Program-made: the position numbers and the translations under genes
DNA from: Orbilia blumenaviensis
Lineage: Eukaryota; Ascomycota; Orbiliomycetes; Orbiliales; Orbiliaceae
Reading direction: 5' to 3'
Assembly: GCA_036872755.1 (NCBI GenBank)
Contig: JAVHNS010000008.1
Location: 1,240,001-1,304,000, forward strand
Length of the DNA stretch: 64,000 bases
Notes under the pieces: generated by a model
Told to the model about the DNA's origin: nothing
Database searches by the model: none
Seen by the model: the letters and a program-made list of their open reading frames with translations, nothing else
Shown here: one piece after another, positions 22,603 through 33,010 of the stretch
Layout: each line of letters starts with the position of its first letter
How positions within the stretch are numbered: position 1 is the stretch's first letter

Positions 22603-25600
22603 ATGGACCAAGTGAACTCTCGTTTCAAGAAGTTTGGATTCAGCCGCAAAGGTTCTACAAATAACGGTCCTCAACTGCAGCCCTCGGCCTCGCAGTCTTC
22701 GCTCAACCAGCAACAGCAGCCAGCCCGGCAAACTCCCCCTCCACAACAACAGCAGCAAAACCCTCTCGGCCGGCCCCCTTCTTATACCGGCGCCCCTCAA
22801 GGCCAACAACCATCCGGTGCTCCTACCCCGCCAGCCCAGAATCCCTTCCCTCCTCAGCAAGGTCAACAGCAACCTCCTCCTTCTCAACTTCAACAGCAGC
22901 AGCAGCAACCTCCTCCTCCTCACGGTGGTCAGCAGTCTCCTCCTGTCGGTCCTCCAAGCCATCCTCCTCAACAGCAGCCGCCTAACGTCGGACCCCCCCA
23001 CCCGCAGCAACAAGGCCCTCCTCGAGGCCCCCCTCAGCAAGGTCCTCCTCAACAGGGTCCTCCTCCCAATCTAATCGGTCCTCAGGGAAGAAACGGTTCT
23101 CCAATGCCTCAAGGTCATCCCGGTCAGCAGCAGTACGGCGGACACGGCCAGTTCCCGCCTCCGATAAATACTAACCAGTACGGCCGTCCACCTCAAGGTC
23201 CAGGAGTTCCATATCCAGGACCCGGTGGTCAAGCTCCTCCGTATCCTCAGGGTCATCCTGGAGGTCCTGGAGGTCCCGGATATCCTCCTGGCGGTCCTGG
23301 CGGTCCTGGTGGTCCACCTCCGTTCCAGCAGCAGCAGCAGCCACAGCATCAACCTCAGCATGTCCCAGCTCACGCTGCTCATGAGGTTCCCGGCGCTGGC
23401 AGGAGCCAGTCACAGTTGATTGTCGGCATTGATTTTGTGAGTTCCCTTCTATATTTCTTTATAACTACTACTACTACTTCTACTCCTACCACTACCACTA
23501 CCACTACTGTTACTGTTACTTCCGCCACGATTTATCCATGTTGCTTCTTTTACAAATCCACAATTCTTATATTCACACGTGTTTTTCTCGTTTTTCCCTC
23601 ACCTCCCACGCTCCCCCTCTCTCCCGTTTCGTGCTTTCCCTTGGCCTTTTTTGGTTAGGGAGCACACACCAGCTCTTCGCTTGTCCCTCAGTTTTTGGGG
23701 TGTCTGATATCACTGCGGACCAAAAAAACCCCACTTTCCCATATGTCTCTCAGACTCAGCCGCACTCGCGAGTGAGCGCAGCAACCAGAAATCTGAAAGC
23801 AACGAAATCCTGAAAGCAGGAAAGCCTGCCTAGAAAATTAAAATGGGCTTACCATAATATTCCAAATACAGCTAACTAACAGGTTTTCTCAAACAGGGAA
23901 CAACATTTTCCGGTGTCGCTTATGCTTTCGTTGCACCCGGTCAAGAGCCACAGGAATCGATTATCGCCGAATGGCCAGGTGCTGGCAACACCACCCGACA
24001 AAAGGTGAGATTCAAATAGTGCCACTCTCGAAATGCGATATATTTTGGTGATATAAATAGCTGATACATTATATTTCCCATTTTATTTCTAGGTTCCTAC
24101 CGTTTTATATTACGACCAGTACCAGAAGGTGGTTGGTTGGGGTCCGGATATTGGTGAGGCTTTAGCTCCCACCGGGTACCCCAAGCAGGGTGTCCAGAAG
24201 GTATAGCATCCACGCCACCCCTATTCTTTTGCTTCACTGCTACACTGAATATGATTACTAAATTTTTTTGTCTCTATCTGCACAGGTCGAATGGTTCAAG
24301 CTGCAACTTATGGTGTCGGGTAATACCTACATTGACCCAATCAACCTTCCACCACTGCCACCAGGAAAGTCGGAAATCGATGTTGCGGCCGACTACCTCT
24401 TCAAGCTCCGTCAGGCCATGAGAGCGGCGCTCCAGAAGTCTCTGGGTGAGGTCTTCAACAGAGAAGAGCGAAACATCAAGTACTTCTTGACCGTCCCAGC
24501 TATCTGGAACGATGCCGGAAAGGCTGCCACCAGACAAGCTGCCATCCAGGCTGGTTTCCTGAGAGACGCCAATGACAACCGATTAACCTTGATCACTGAG
24601 CCCGAAGCCGCTGCCATGTTCTGCTCGAAGATGGGTCTGTTAAATCTCAAGATCCACGACGCTGTGCTGATCGTCGATTGCGGTGGTGGTACTGTCGATT
24701 TGATCGCCTACGAAGTCGAGGAAGAGGTTCCTTTCTCCGTCGCTGAGTGTACTGCTGGTTCCGGTGACAGCTGCGGTAGTACTGCTCTTAACCGTAACTT
24801 CTCGAATATTCTGCGGGCGAAGATCCGAAAGATGAAGTTGCCGGACGGCTCCAAGACCGCCGGTAAGGTGTACGCTAAGTGCATCATGGACTTCGAGAAC
24901 AGAATTAAGGCCGACTTCCGAAATAACGGACAGAAGTGGGCTGTCGACGTCGGTATCGAGACCGACTTCCCAGATGCCGGTATCGAGGAAGGTTATATGA
25001 CTTTCACCAATGAGGAGATCCTGCAGTGCTTCGAGCCTGTGGTCAACAGAATTTTGGAGTTGGTGAGGAACCAGATCATTGCCATCCAGGCACAGAACAG
25101 GCAACTGCAGAACGTTCTCGTCGTCGGTGGTTTCGGTGCCTCCGAGTACCTCTTCCAGCAGATCAAGTTACACGTACCGCCACAGTTCCAGAACAAGGTG
25201 GTCAGACCCATGGACTCCGTGGCTGCTATCGTCAAGGGTGCCGTGACGGCAGGTATCACAGAACGTGTTGTTACATCTCGTGTTGCACGTCGTCACTACC
25301 TCATGGCTACGTTGCAGCCGTTTAAGGAAGGCCACCACCCGGAGGCGTACCGTGTGCCGTCGCTTGATGGCAAGGATCGATGCAAGTACACGCGACAGAT
25401 CTTTGTTACCAAGGGACAGAGGGTTAAGATTGGCGAGCCGGTCAAGGTTTCTTTCTTCAGACAGGTTGCGCCGGGAGCGACGCTCATGTATGAGGATATT
25501 CTATACGCTTGTGATGATGACGTTTGCCCCGAGTACACCAAGGACTCACGTACGTATCCTTTCTTCCCTTCCCCTTTCTCTATTCATACCATGCTGGTTA

Positions 25601-25868
25601 TAATAGGGGTTGGGTGAATAAATAAGATAATGAATGAATGAATGCTAATTGAGGTGGTGATAAAACAGGTATCAAGGAGGTCGTGACGCTGACATCGGAC
25701 CTGAGCCGCAAGAACTTGGAGAAGGATTTCGAGCGCATGGACACACCACAGGGAACTTTCTACCGTGTTTACTTCGACATCTACCTGACATTGGATGGAT
25801 CTGAGTTCAACGCTGAGCTTGTCTGCCAGGGTGAGGTTATGGGTAGATGTTCGGCCAAGTTCCGTTAA
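22603..25868 (+). CDS. Hsp70-like actin-fold ATPase with Pro/Gln-rich N-terminus
   Basis: Five exons, 22603-23436, 23897-24004, 24093-24200, 24286-25549 and 25669-25868, total 837 residues with all phases consistent. Residues 1-260 are disordered and rich in Gln, Pro and Gly (QQQ and PPGGPGGPG runs), preceded by a short basic start (SRFKKFGFSRK). The Hsp70 ATPase fold starts at about 272: phosphate-1 IVGIDFGTTFSGVAYAF spans the first splice, phosphate-2 VLIVDCGGGTVDLIAYE lies at about 477-493, and the adenosine motif VLVVGGFGASEYLFQQIK at about 627-644. No normal peptide-binding domain or C-terminal lid follows; the last 170 residues are a different, shorter region ending CSAKFR. This resembles the fungal HSPA12-like group, not the classical chaperones. 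Function of this group in fungi is not established; cytosolic location is likely, as there is no signal peptide. Intron 1 (460 bases) is much longer than the others. Confidence 0.9.
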
Positions 25869-26829
25869 ATACGGCAGTTCATCTAAAGCAAAAAAAAAAT
25901 TCCCAAGAAAAAAAATAAAAAAATTGAAGAAAGAATAAGAAGAATACCAAATACCATGCATGCGGGGAAATAATCTATTTACTTTTTTTTTATCTATCTA
26001 TCATACTACTCTACAATTGGCGATCGAAAAGACGCTTTCCCCTTTTTTCTATTGTTCGTGTTCCTTTTTCTCTTTTCTTTTCCTTCTAACTAGTATAGCT
26101 ATTTTCCTTTTTTTATGATGATGCCCTGTTTTTGGAAGTGTATGTTGCTGAAAGCTCTTAAACTTTAAGGTGGTTTTTTTTAATATGTGCCCCACCGCTG
26201 TACCCTACCTATCTTACTCTATATCCTATCCCATCCTGACGACTTTATACTCTTAACATTATGATATTTTAACCTACTATACCCTCTTACTTATTTCCTC
26301 TTTTTTACCGAGGTTCTCATCGGAGTTGATGATGATAATGATGATGATTACTACTATATTAAGCTACAGTAGACCTGAATACTGGAGGGAAATTCACGTG
26401 CGCCTAAGGTAACCTAGGTGGTGCATGCCTAGTGATCATCTTGAAAGTTATTGGTTTGGGATTGTCAGAGAGCGAAGGCTATCTAAAGATTTGATAGTAC
26501 AGCCGCAGGGTACTCGGGTAGACTTGATGAATTGCATCTACTGAAGTACCCAGGTACTACGCGTAGCTACCTAGGCACTTAGTATGTAAAATATATACGC
26601 TCGGGAAAAAAAAAGTGCGTTTTTCTCTTTTTTTTTTCTTTTTAAATGTGATTGTAATACCGTACGGATTAGTCTCGGTCCCAGACGCTGTTGACCACAA
26701 CTGTGCATACGGATATATGGGAGGTTTCAAATGCAATAACTAACTATATTCAATCGACTCCAGCCGTATTTTACAGCTGAGTTCGTAGCACGGTGGGTAT
26801 ACTTAACGTCATTAGGTATACATACATAT

Positions 26830-26831
<2 letters not shown>

Positions 26832-26860
<29 letters not shown>
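26832..26860. repeat. (GT)n microsatellite
   Basis: About 14 uninterrupted GT dinucleotides between TATAC and CATTATG. Such runs are usually length-polymorphic. Confidence 0.9.
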
Positions 26861-26862
<2 letters not shown>

Positions 26863-28466
26863 ATTATGTTATTAGAATAAGGTATTTTTGGCATCTAGTA
26901 GAAGATGTATTATATTAATAAAGGCAAGATATTAAAACGGGTCAAGACTGGTGCCGACAGCGCGCGCAACCTATCAACGAGCAAGACCGATCCACAATCG
27001 ATTAGTACATATAATTGTAGCTCGGTTGGAGGCATGTCGACGATCTCACACGGCCTTCCCTCCCCCCGCAGGGCACAGGATTCCGGATTCCGAGAACCCC
27101 ATGGGTCTGGATTGAATTTAAGCTGGATGTTATTTAGTTGTTTCTATTTTAAAAATCCTCATCTCCTTCCCGGTGTTTAATTAAGGGCCGGATTGGTGCA
27201 GGAGTATCGTGATATCAAGCGTAGTTAAGTTCGCGGTTTGGGTGGGATGCATGCATACATATCTATGCCGGCATGCGATATATCGGCATAGATGGGGTGC
27301 ATTAGACCGATACCAATTAGAAGGGTAACCAGCCGATATAGCTCCAAAATTAAACACCAGCACCAAAGAAAAAATAATTTAGGTCAGTCGGAATGGATTG
27401 GGTGGAAAAATCAAGCTTTTGGTATCGATACGACGGCATTGTGCATGCATGGATATATTCTTTTCCATCATCCAAGTTTCAAGGAAGGAAAAAAAAAGAG
27501 GGGGGAGGCTGAGCAAGACGGGATTGCATCGAAGCGAGCGCTCACCGCATCGATTAACATCGGTATCAGTGTCAACATCAACTGGCGTGCTTGCTTTCGT
27601 ACTTCAGAAGGCTATCTGCTTTTATGTTTTTGTTTTTCTTTTCTGCCGATTGGTGGCAGGAGTGCCCCACCTAGCACGTTATAGTATTAGGTACCTAGTT
27701 ATGTTCGTACTTTTTTGTAGGTTGACTTAATTAGCGGACGTCGTTCTGGGTGAGACAGCACCAAGCTAAGAAGCTTAGCATTAAGCTCTGGTTAGATCCT
27801 GCTGTAGTTAGCCTCCTCAACGTCGCTGTCAGTGAAGGGAAAAACGGAGAGATAATTTGATGCAGATCAGCATTTCACTATCACTCTCCGCTAAAGCGCC
27901 CATATATTATTCTATAGCTGCCAGTTCTGTTGCCGGCTCTTATGTGGGTATTATGCAGGAGGGGAAGGGGAAGGGAAAGAAGCTGATGCTATTTTTAAAC
28001 GCCTACCGAGCAGCTTAGCTGTGGGGTCTATCTACCTAGTAGTTAGCTTCCCTTTCCCTTTCCCTTTCCCTTTTTTTCCCAGGACAGAAATGCGAACATG
28101 CGAATATGCAGTGTGGAGGCCTGTCCTTATGTATGTATGTTTCTTGATCCCGTATGTGCTAACTACATACCTAGCCCCCGGATTGAACATGATTGCTTGA
28201 TGTCGCCGAGTTCTCCACTTTGCGCTACTTTTCTAACCTCTGAGCGACCTGCATATTTCACTTGACTTTGAACGTTAGCTTAGCTTAGCTTACTTTATTA
28301 GACGTGCAGGCGAAACAAGGGCTCAGAGTTTTTTAAACTAGCCTGGTATTCAAGTACTACATCCATACACCACCCATCTCAGCTCAACCGGCAACCTGAG
28401 CTACGGAAACTGCACTTTGGTGATCTTTCTGAGAGAGAGAGACAGAGAGAGAGATTAGCCGTGGAC

Positions 28467-28499
<33 letters not shown>
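28467..28499. repeat. (ATTG)n microsatellite
   Basis: Eight tandem ATTG tetranucleotides, uninterrupted. Confidence 0.9.
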
Positions 28500-29094
28500 C
28501 ATGACCCTGACTGGATGACTGCTTACTTTCTTATCCCCCCCCCCCCCCTTTTTTTTTTTTTTTTCTTATTTTCTTCCCAGTTCTTGTTTTCACCCTGTGC
28601 CCCTCCTTTTTTTTCTTTCTCTGTCAAGTTTTTCGGGATCGAATTTTGTATATTACAGAGAAAGTAAAGTACAAAGAATATTAGGTATTGGTGGTTTGCG
28701 TACGTGGATAGATGTTTTTGCAGTCGGTGCTGCATAGATAGTAACTATATTCCGGGTGAAGTAGCATGCAGTGCATCTAGATACATAGTAGAAGGTAGCT
28801 TAGCTGAGCGTTCAAGACCTGGGCTGGGCCAGAACTGACCGGGGTTGACCATCAAAACCATTCACTTACCGACTGACCACCACTGACCACTAACTAACTA
28901 CCTAACCATTGTTCACTGCCACACTTGTGAACATCCCGTCCTCGGATCCAGGCTCTCTTGTTTCGTTTTGTTTTATTTTTTTTTTTCTTTCTCTTTCTAT
29001 CTTTTTTCTATCGCCTCAAGAAAGGAGAATAATATCGTAAACAAGAAGAAGAAGAAGACTGCTATACTAGCAGAGAGAGTGTGTGAGAGCGCGG

Positions 29095-29113
29095 TAGATA
29101 GAGATAGAGAGAT

Positions 29114-29148
<35 letters not shown>

Positions 29149-29149
29149 C
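29095..29149 (+). repeat. (GA)n-rich leader tract
   Basis: Purine-only tract of GA repeats with occasional T or C interruptions, ending about ten bases before the ATG at 29159. Probably in the 5' leader of the Gln-rich gene. Confidence 0.7.
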
Positions 29150-29158
29150 GGGTTAGCC

Positions 29159-32100
29159 ATGCCTCACCTCCCTTCCTTCTTCAACAACAAGCAGAACCGC
29201 TCAGCGACCGCTCTGCCCGCAGGAAACAACATCTCCTCCACTTCGCTGCCTTCCCCTCATCAACCTCCCCTCCAGCAGCCTATCATCAATCCTAATCCTC
29301 ATCCTCAATCTCTTCAATCTCCTCATCCTCTTCATCATCCTCCCCCCCAGCAGCAGCAGCAGCACGAGTACACCGCGTACTCGCCGCCTCCAGAGTCCCT
29401 CTCAGTCCAGCAGCAGATCGCTCTCGCTCAAGCCGTCGCCGCTCAGCAGGCCGCACATCAACAGCTCAACCCCCAATCCCAATCTCAATCTCAATCGGGA
29501 GGTCGTGTTGGTGGTGGTGGCCCCGCCAGACATTCCTCCATCTCCGGTGCTCCATCCGCGGGTCCTCACTACTCTGGTCATCAGGAGCCTGTCCCTCCGC
29601 CATACGTCCCCGCCGGTCTGATTCGTCAGTCTAGCGGTGCGGCTGAAACTCATCTTCAGCAGCAGCAGCAACAGCAGCAGCAACAACAGCTATTACGAAA
29701 CGATAACAACACCGCTGACAGCAGAAGCAGCCTTTCCTACTCCTCCTCTTCTGCTACTACCGCTGCAACCACCAATACCAATACCACTTCGAGTGCCGCA
29801 TACGATCCTCGAAGAAACCCTCAGCAGCAGCAGCAGCAGGGTAACTCTGATGCACCGCCGCCTTCTGCCCCTGCTAAATCTACCCTGAGAAAACCGTTGC
29901 TCTCAAAGGACCCTTCCTCGTCCACAAGCAGTGGTGGTGTTATCAGTGGTTTGTTCCACAGACACAGCAGCAAACATAGCCAGCAGCAGCAGCAACAAGA
30001 CCAAAATCCCCAAGACCAAGCTCCATCGTCTTCAATCGGTAGACGTCTCTCCACCAGAAAGTCTGCTGCCTCTCCCTCACCTCAAAACTCTCCAAAAATA
30101 CCTCATCAGATAGAGGAGGACGGCCATTATCGCGATCCCAATAATCCTCGCTCGCCCCGCCCTCAGAGCTTGCTGCCCCCGCCTCCTACCGTGGAGCACG
30201 TGGAAGCTTTACGTTCCCTCAGACGGTCAGATACAGACGGTCAGTCGTACCAGCCGCGTCCTACCTCTCAGATCCAAGCTCCCAGCCCTCTCACCCCGGG
30301 TCCGCCCCAGTATTACAACGTCAAGACTGGTCAGTACGAACCCACCCACCAGCAGCAGCAGCAACAACAACAACCATCCACCCCACAATTACAATCACCA
30401 CCACCACAATCTCAGCCTCAATCTCAATCCCAGAGAACCGGTCCCACACCCCCACCTCAGCAAGCTGCTCAACCCCCTCCGCAACAACAACAACAACAGC
30501 AGGGGCAACAACAACAACAACAACCACAACAACAAAAACCTCAGCATCAACCCCCTCCTCAGCAGCAATATCCAGGTCATAAATCACTTCCATCTCAATC
30601 TCACATCCAGCAAGGACCAGCTGGGTTCGCACGTTCTTCGTCAGATCTTAGCAACCTCAAAGTCTCTACGAACCATCCCGGTGGTGGTTTAGCTGCACCC
30701 TCGCAGCAGCAAGGGAATAACAATAATAATAATCCACCAGTTAGCCCCGGAGCTTCGGTTCATACTGTGGATACTATGCCTGGTAATCAGCCTACAACTG
30801 CGGGACAGCAGTCAGCCATGGGCAATGACGGTCGTGCTACGCCAACAGGAAAACCTGAGGGCAATGGTGGCGGGTCTGGTATGACGCCCAGTCAGGTGCA
30901 GGCGTTGATGACGGAGTTCGACACTCTGCGTAAGTTTTTTTTTCTTCTCTCTTTTCTTTACTGTTCGTATTTTATTCTACCTTTTTTTTTCTATGTCTTG
31001 TACTTTTTTTTTTTTTTGTAATTTTTTTTACTTTTACGAAAATGAACGTTGAAGGCTAATATAAAAGCGGGGCTTTTTACAGAGGGGAAGTACCGCAAGG
31101 TTAAGAACCTGTACTTCGAACGCCAAGCCGAGATCGAACGGCTCCAGAACACCGTTGCCAACCAGCGGATGTCCCAATCCCGCACGCACCTAGATGATAA
31201 CCAGTACACCTCACGTTTCGAGCGACTCGACGGAGCCATCAAGAACCTAGCTTTTGAAATCCGTCAGTCCTGGAAAGTGATCCCTGGCTGGCTACAGCCC
31301 GTCGTCAATCCTGGCGCCGAAGTCAAGGGAGGGCGTGAGATGACAGTCGTGGGCCGAGCGGCTATGAGTCGTTGGGTGGTAGACGAGATTTTGGACCGAT
31401 ACTTCCATCCGGGGTTAGAGCCTGTTGTCAGTTGGAATCTCAAGGCGATTGAAAACGGGATTAGAAGAAATGGTCCCCAGCCGCAATCTATAGAAGAAGA
31501 TGACAACCTCAGCGCCAAAGTCTGCAGTTGGAGAATGTCGACCGTTGATGGTGTTAGGCCTCTGATCGATGGGCCGTTAGGGAAGGAGAATGTAGAAAAA
31601 CTTAAGATATCACTTGAGGAGAAGTTGATGGCTAGCTTGGCTATGCATTTGAATGAGCCCCTGCCAGCTGGGTTACCCGGTGGGGTTAATACGATTATTG
31701 ATATCAGTGTTGGGTTGTTGGAGAATTTACCGTTGGAGAGTAGAGATGTTAGGGTTTGGTATCCTTTGCCCGGGGAGAAGTTTGATACTGTTTTCATGAG
31801 GGGGGAGACGGGATTACAACCGTTGGTTGCACCGATTGGTGCGGGAGCTGAGGGGGCGGATAAGAATGCGACGTTGATGGTTGATGGGAAGCCGATTTCA
31901 CAGGTTGAGAAGTCTGCCGGGGGTCAGCAACCGCCGCCGCCGCCGCCGTCGAAAGATGAAGTTGGGTTACAACCTTCAAATAGCGTGAAGAGTGCTGAGG
32001 CGGGGAAGAAACAAAGCGTGCTTAAGGGTATTAGAGGGAAACTTTCGGGTGCGGCCGGTGGTGGTTCTTCGGGGGCGGCGAATAATCAGCAAGCTTCCGC

Positions 32101-32308
32101 TGCGGCTCCTGCTACACCACAGGGGAGTCAGCCCAACCCTAGTCAGACTAGTTTGGCGGAACCGGTGGCGAATAATAATAAGGAAGGAGGGGTTAATAGT
32201 CCTGTGCCGCAGACTGCTCCTGGGTTGGAAAAGGTTAGAGTTGCCGGGTTTATGGCTGTTGAGGTTCGGGGGAAGAGTATTTTGATCAAAGCGCCGGTTT
32301 GGACGTAG
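29159..32308 (+). CDS. Gln-rich fungal protein with conserved C-terminal domain
   Basis: Two exons, 29159-30929 and 31083-32308, joined in phase 1 (donor GTAAGT, acceptor TTTTACAG), encode 998 residues. Residues 1-560 are disordered, with many poly-Gln, Gln-Pro and Ser-rich tracts encoded by mixed CAG/CAA codons. At about 575 order begins (TPSQVQALMTEFDTLQGKYR), then a coiled coil (YFERQAEIERLQNTVANQR) and a globular helical region to about 830 containing RQSWKVIPGWLQPVV, SRWVVDEILDRYFHPGL and VCSWRMSTVDG. From memory this region is conserved across filamentous ascomycetes as an uncharacterised family, but I cannot name it. After 830 the chain is again loose (PPPPPSKDE), with a last conserved-looking patch near the C-terminus (VAGFMAVEVRGKSILIKAPV). 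No catalytic motif is seen. The coiled coil plus poly-Gln suggests a scaffold or condensate-forming protein, which is inference. Confidence 0.85.
30345..30372 (+). repeat. CAG/CAA poly-Gln tract
   Basis: One of several in-frame CAG/CAA runs in the Gln-rich protein (others near 29659-29691, 29821-29838, 30480-30537). The mix of two Gln codons stabilises the tracts against slippage while keeping poly-Gln, implying the amino acid is what is retained. Confidence 0.7.
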
Positions 32309-33010
32309 ATATGATATTTTATTTTATCATCTAGTAGATTTTGGTTTTTTTTATTTTTGGTATGGGGTTGTGAGAGTGGATACTCAGTATGGATGGCGGG
32401 ATGGATAGCGAAGTATATTGAGCGAGCCAGCGCTGAGGGTGGAGCATTTTGAAAAAAAGGTGGAAAGGATGGCGGGGTAAAAAAAACTGTGAATACTTAC
32501 TTGACTCGTTCGGCATGTATTTGGAGGATAACTGAAGGGGGGGGGGGGGGGGGTTTCATTTGTTGGCATCTTTTCATCTCTTATCATGAGTGATATGTCC
32601 TCTTTTGACTTGTGATTTTGGCTCTTTTATATAGCATTTCTATCTCGATCGTTTTTTTTTTTTCTCTTTCGTTATATTACCTACTATAGGGATAGGGATG
32701 TTCATTACTTACTTACCGGTGGTGTGGATATAAAAACATTCGCTTTTGTTTGTGCTTTGGTGGTTTTCTTTGGGGGGGTTACCGTCCTGGTTAATTCGTT
32801 ATCTTATATTACTAGTAGTATATTATATTACATTAGGATTTATAGTAGTTTTTCGTGAATACCCAATCCCCCCGTCCCCCAGCTTGGGGACTCCTGTTAC
32901 TACTCTCTGATCTTGAGTACTCTGGTAGCTATAGGGTATATATTTTGCATACATATTTACGATATAGTAGGTAGTTACGAGATGATAGTAAAACAAAAAA
33001 AAAAAAGAAC
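32309..33010. other. Region between convergent genes
   Basis: 3' flanks of two convergent genes. It contains a 17-base G run at about 32537-32553 and T-rich runs near 32650-32662. No gene. Confidence 0.6.

Larger units (their letters stand above)
25869..29158. other. Intergenic region, 3.3 kb, rich in simple repeats
   Basis: No supported gene. Contents: (GAT)n-like tract near 26329-26347; (GT)n at about 26832-26860; a 10-bp inverted repeat (ATCTATGCCG at 27261-27270 with CGGCATAGAT at 27284-27293); (TTCCCT)n at about 28048-28071; (GA)n at about 28431-28455; (ATTG)n at about 28467-28499; a C run then T run at about 28537-28564; and (GA)n again just before the next gene. The 91- and 130-codon frames at 26905-27684 have no start context or domain I can support. 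Confidence 0.55.

Noticed and set aside
22528..23052. Arg/Leu-rich minus-strand frame under the Hsp70-like N-terminus
   Set aside because: Antisense shadow of CAG/CCT-rich coding sequence.
28048..28071. (TTCCCT)n resembling a telomere repeat
   Set aside because: Fungal telomere units are TTAGGG/CCCTAA; this tract lacks the TAA step and is a simple pyrimidine repeat inside unique sequence.
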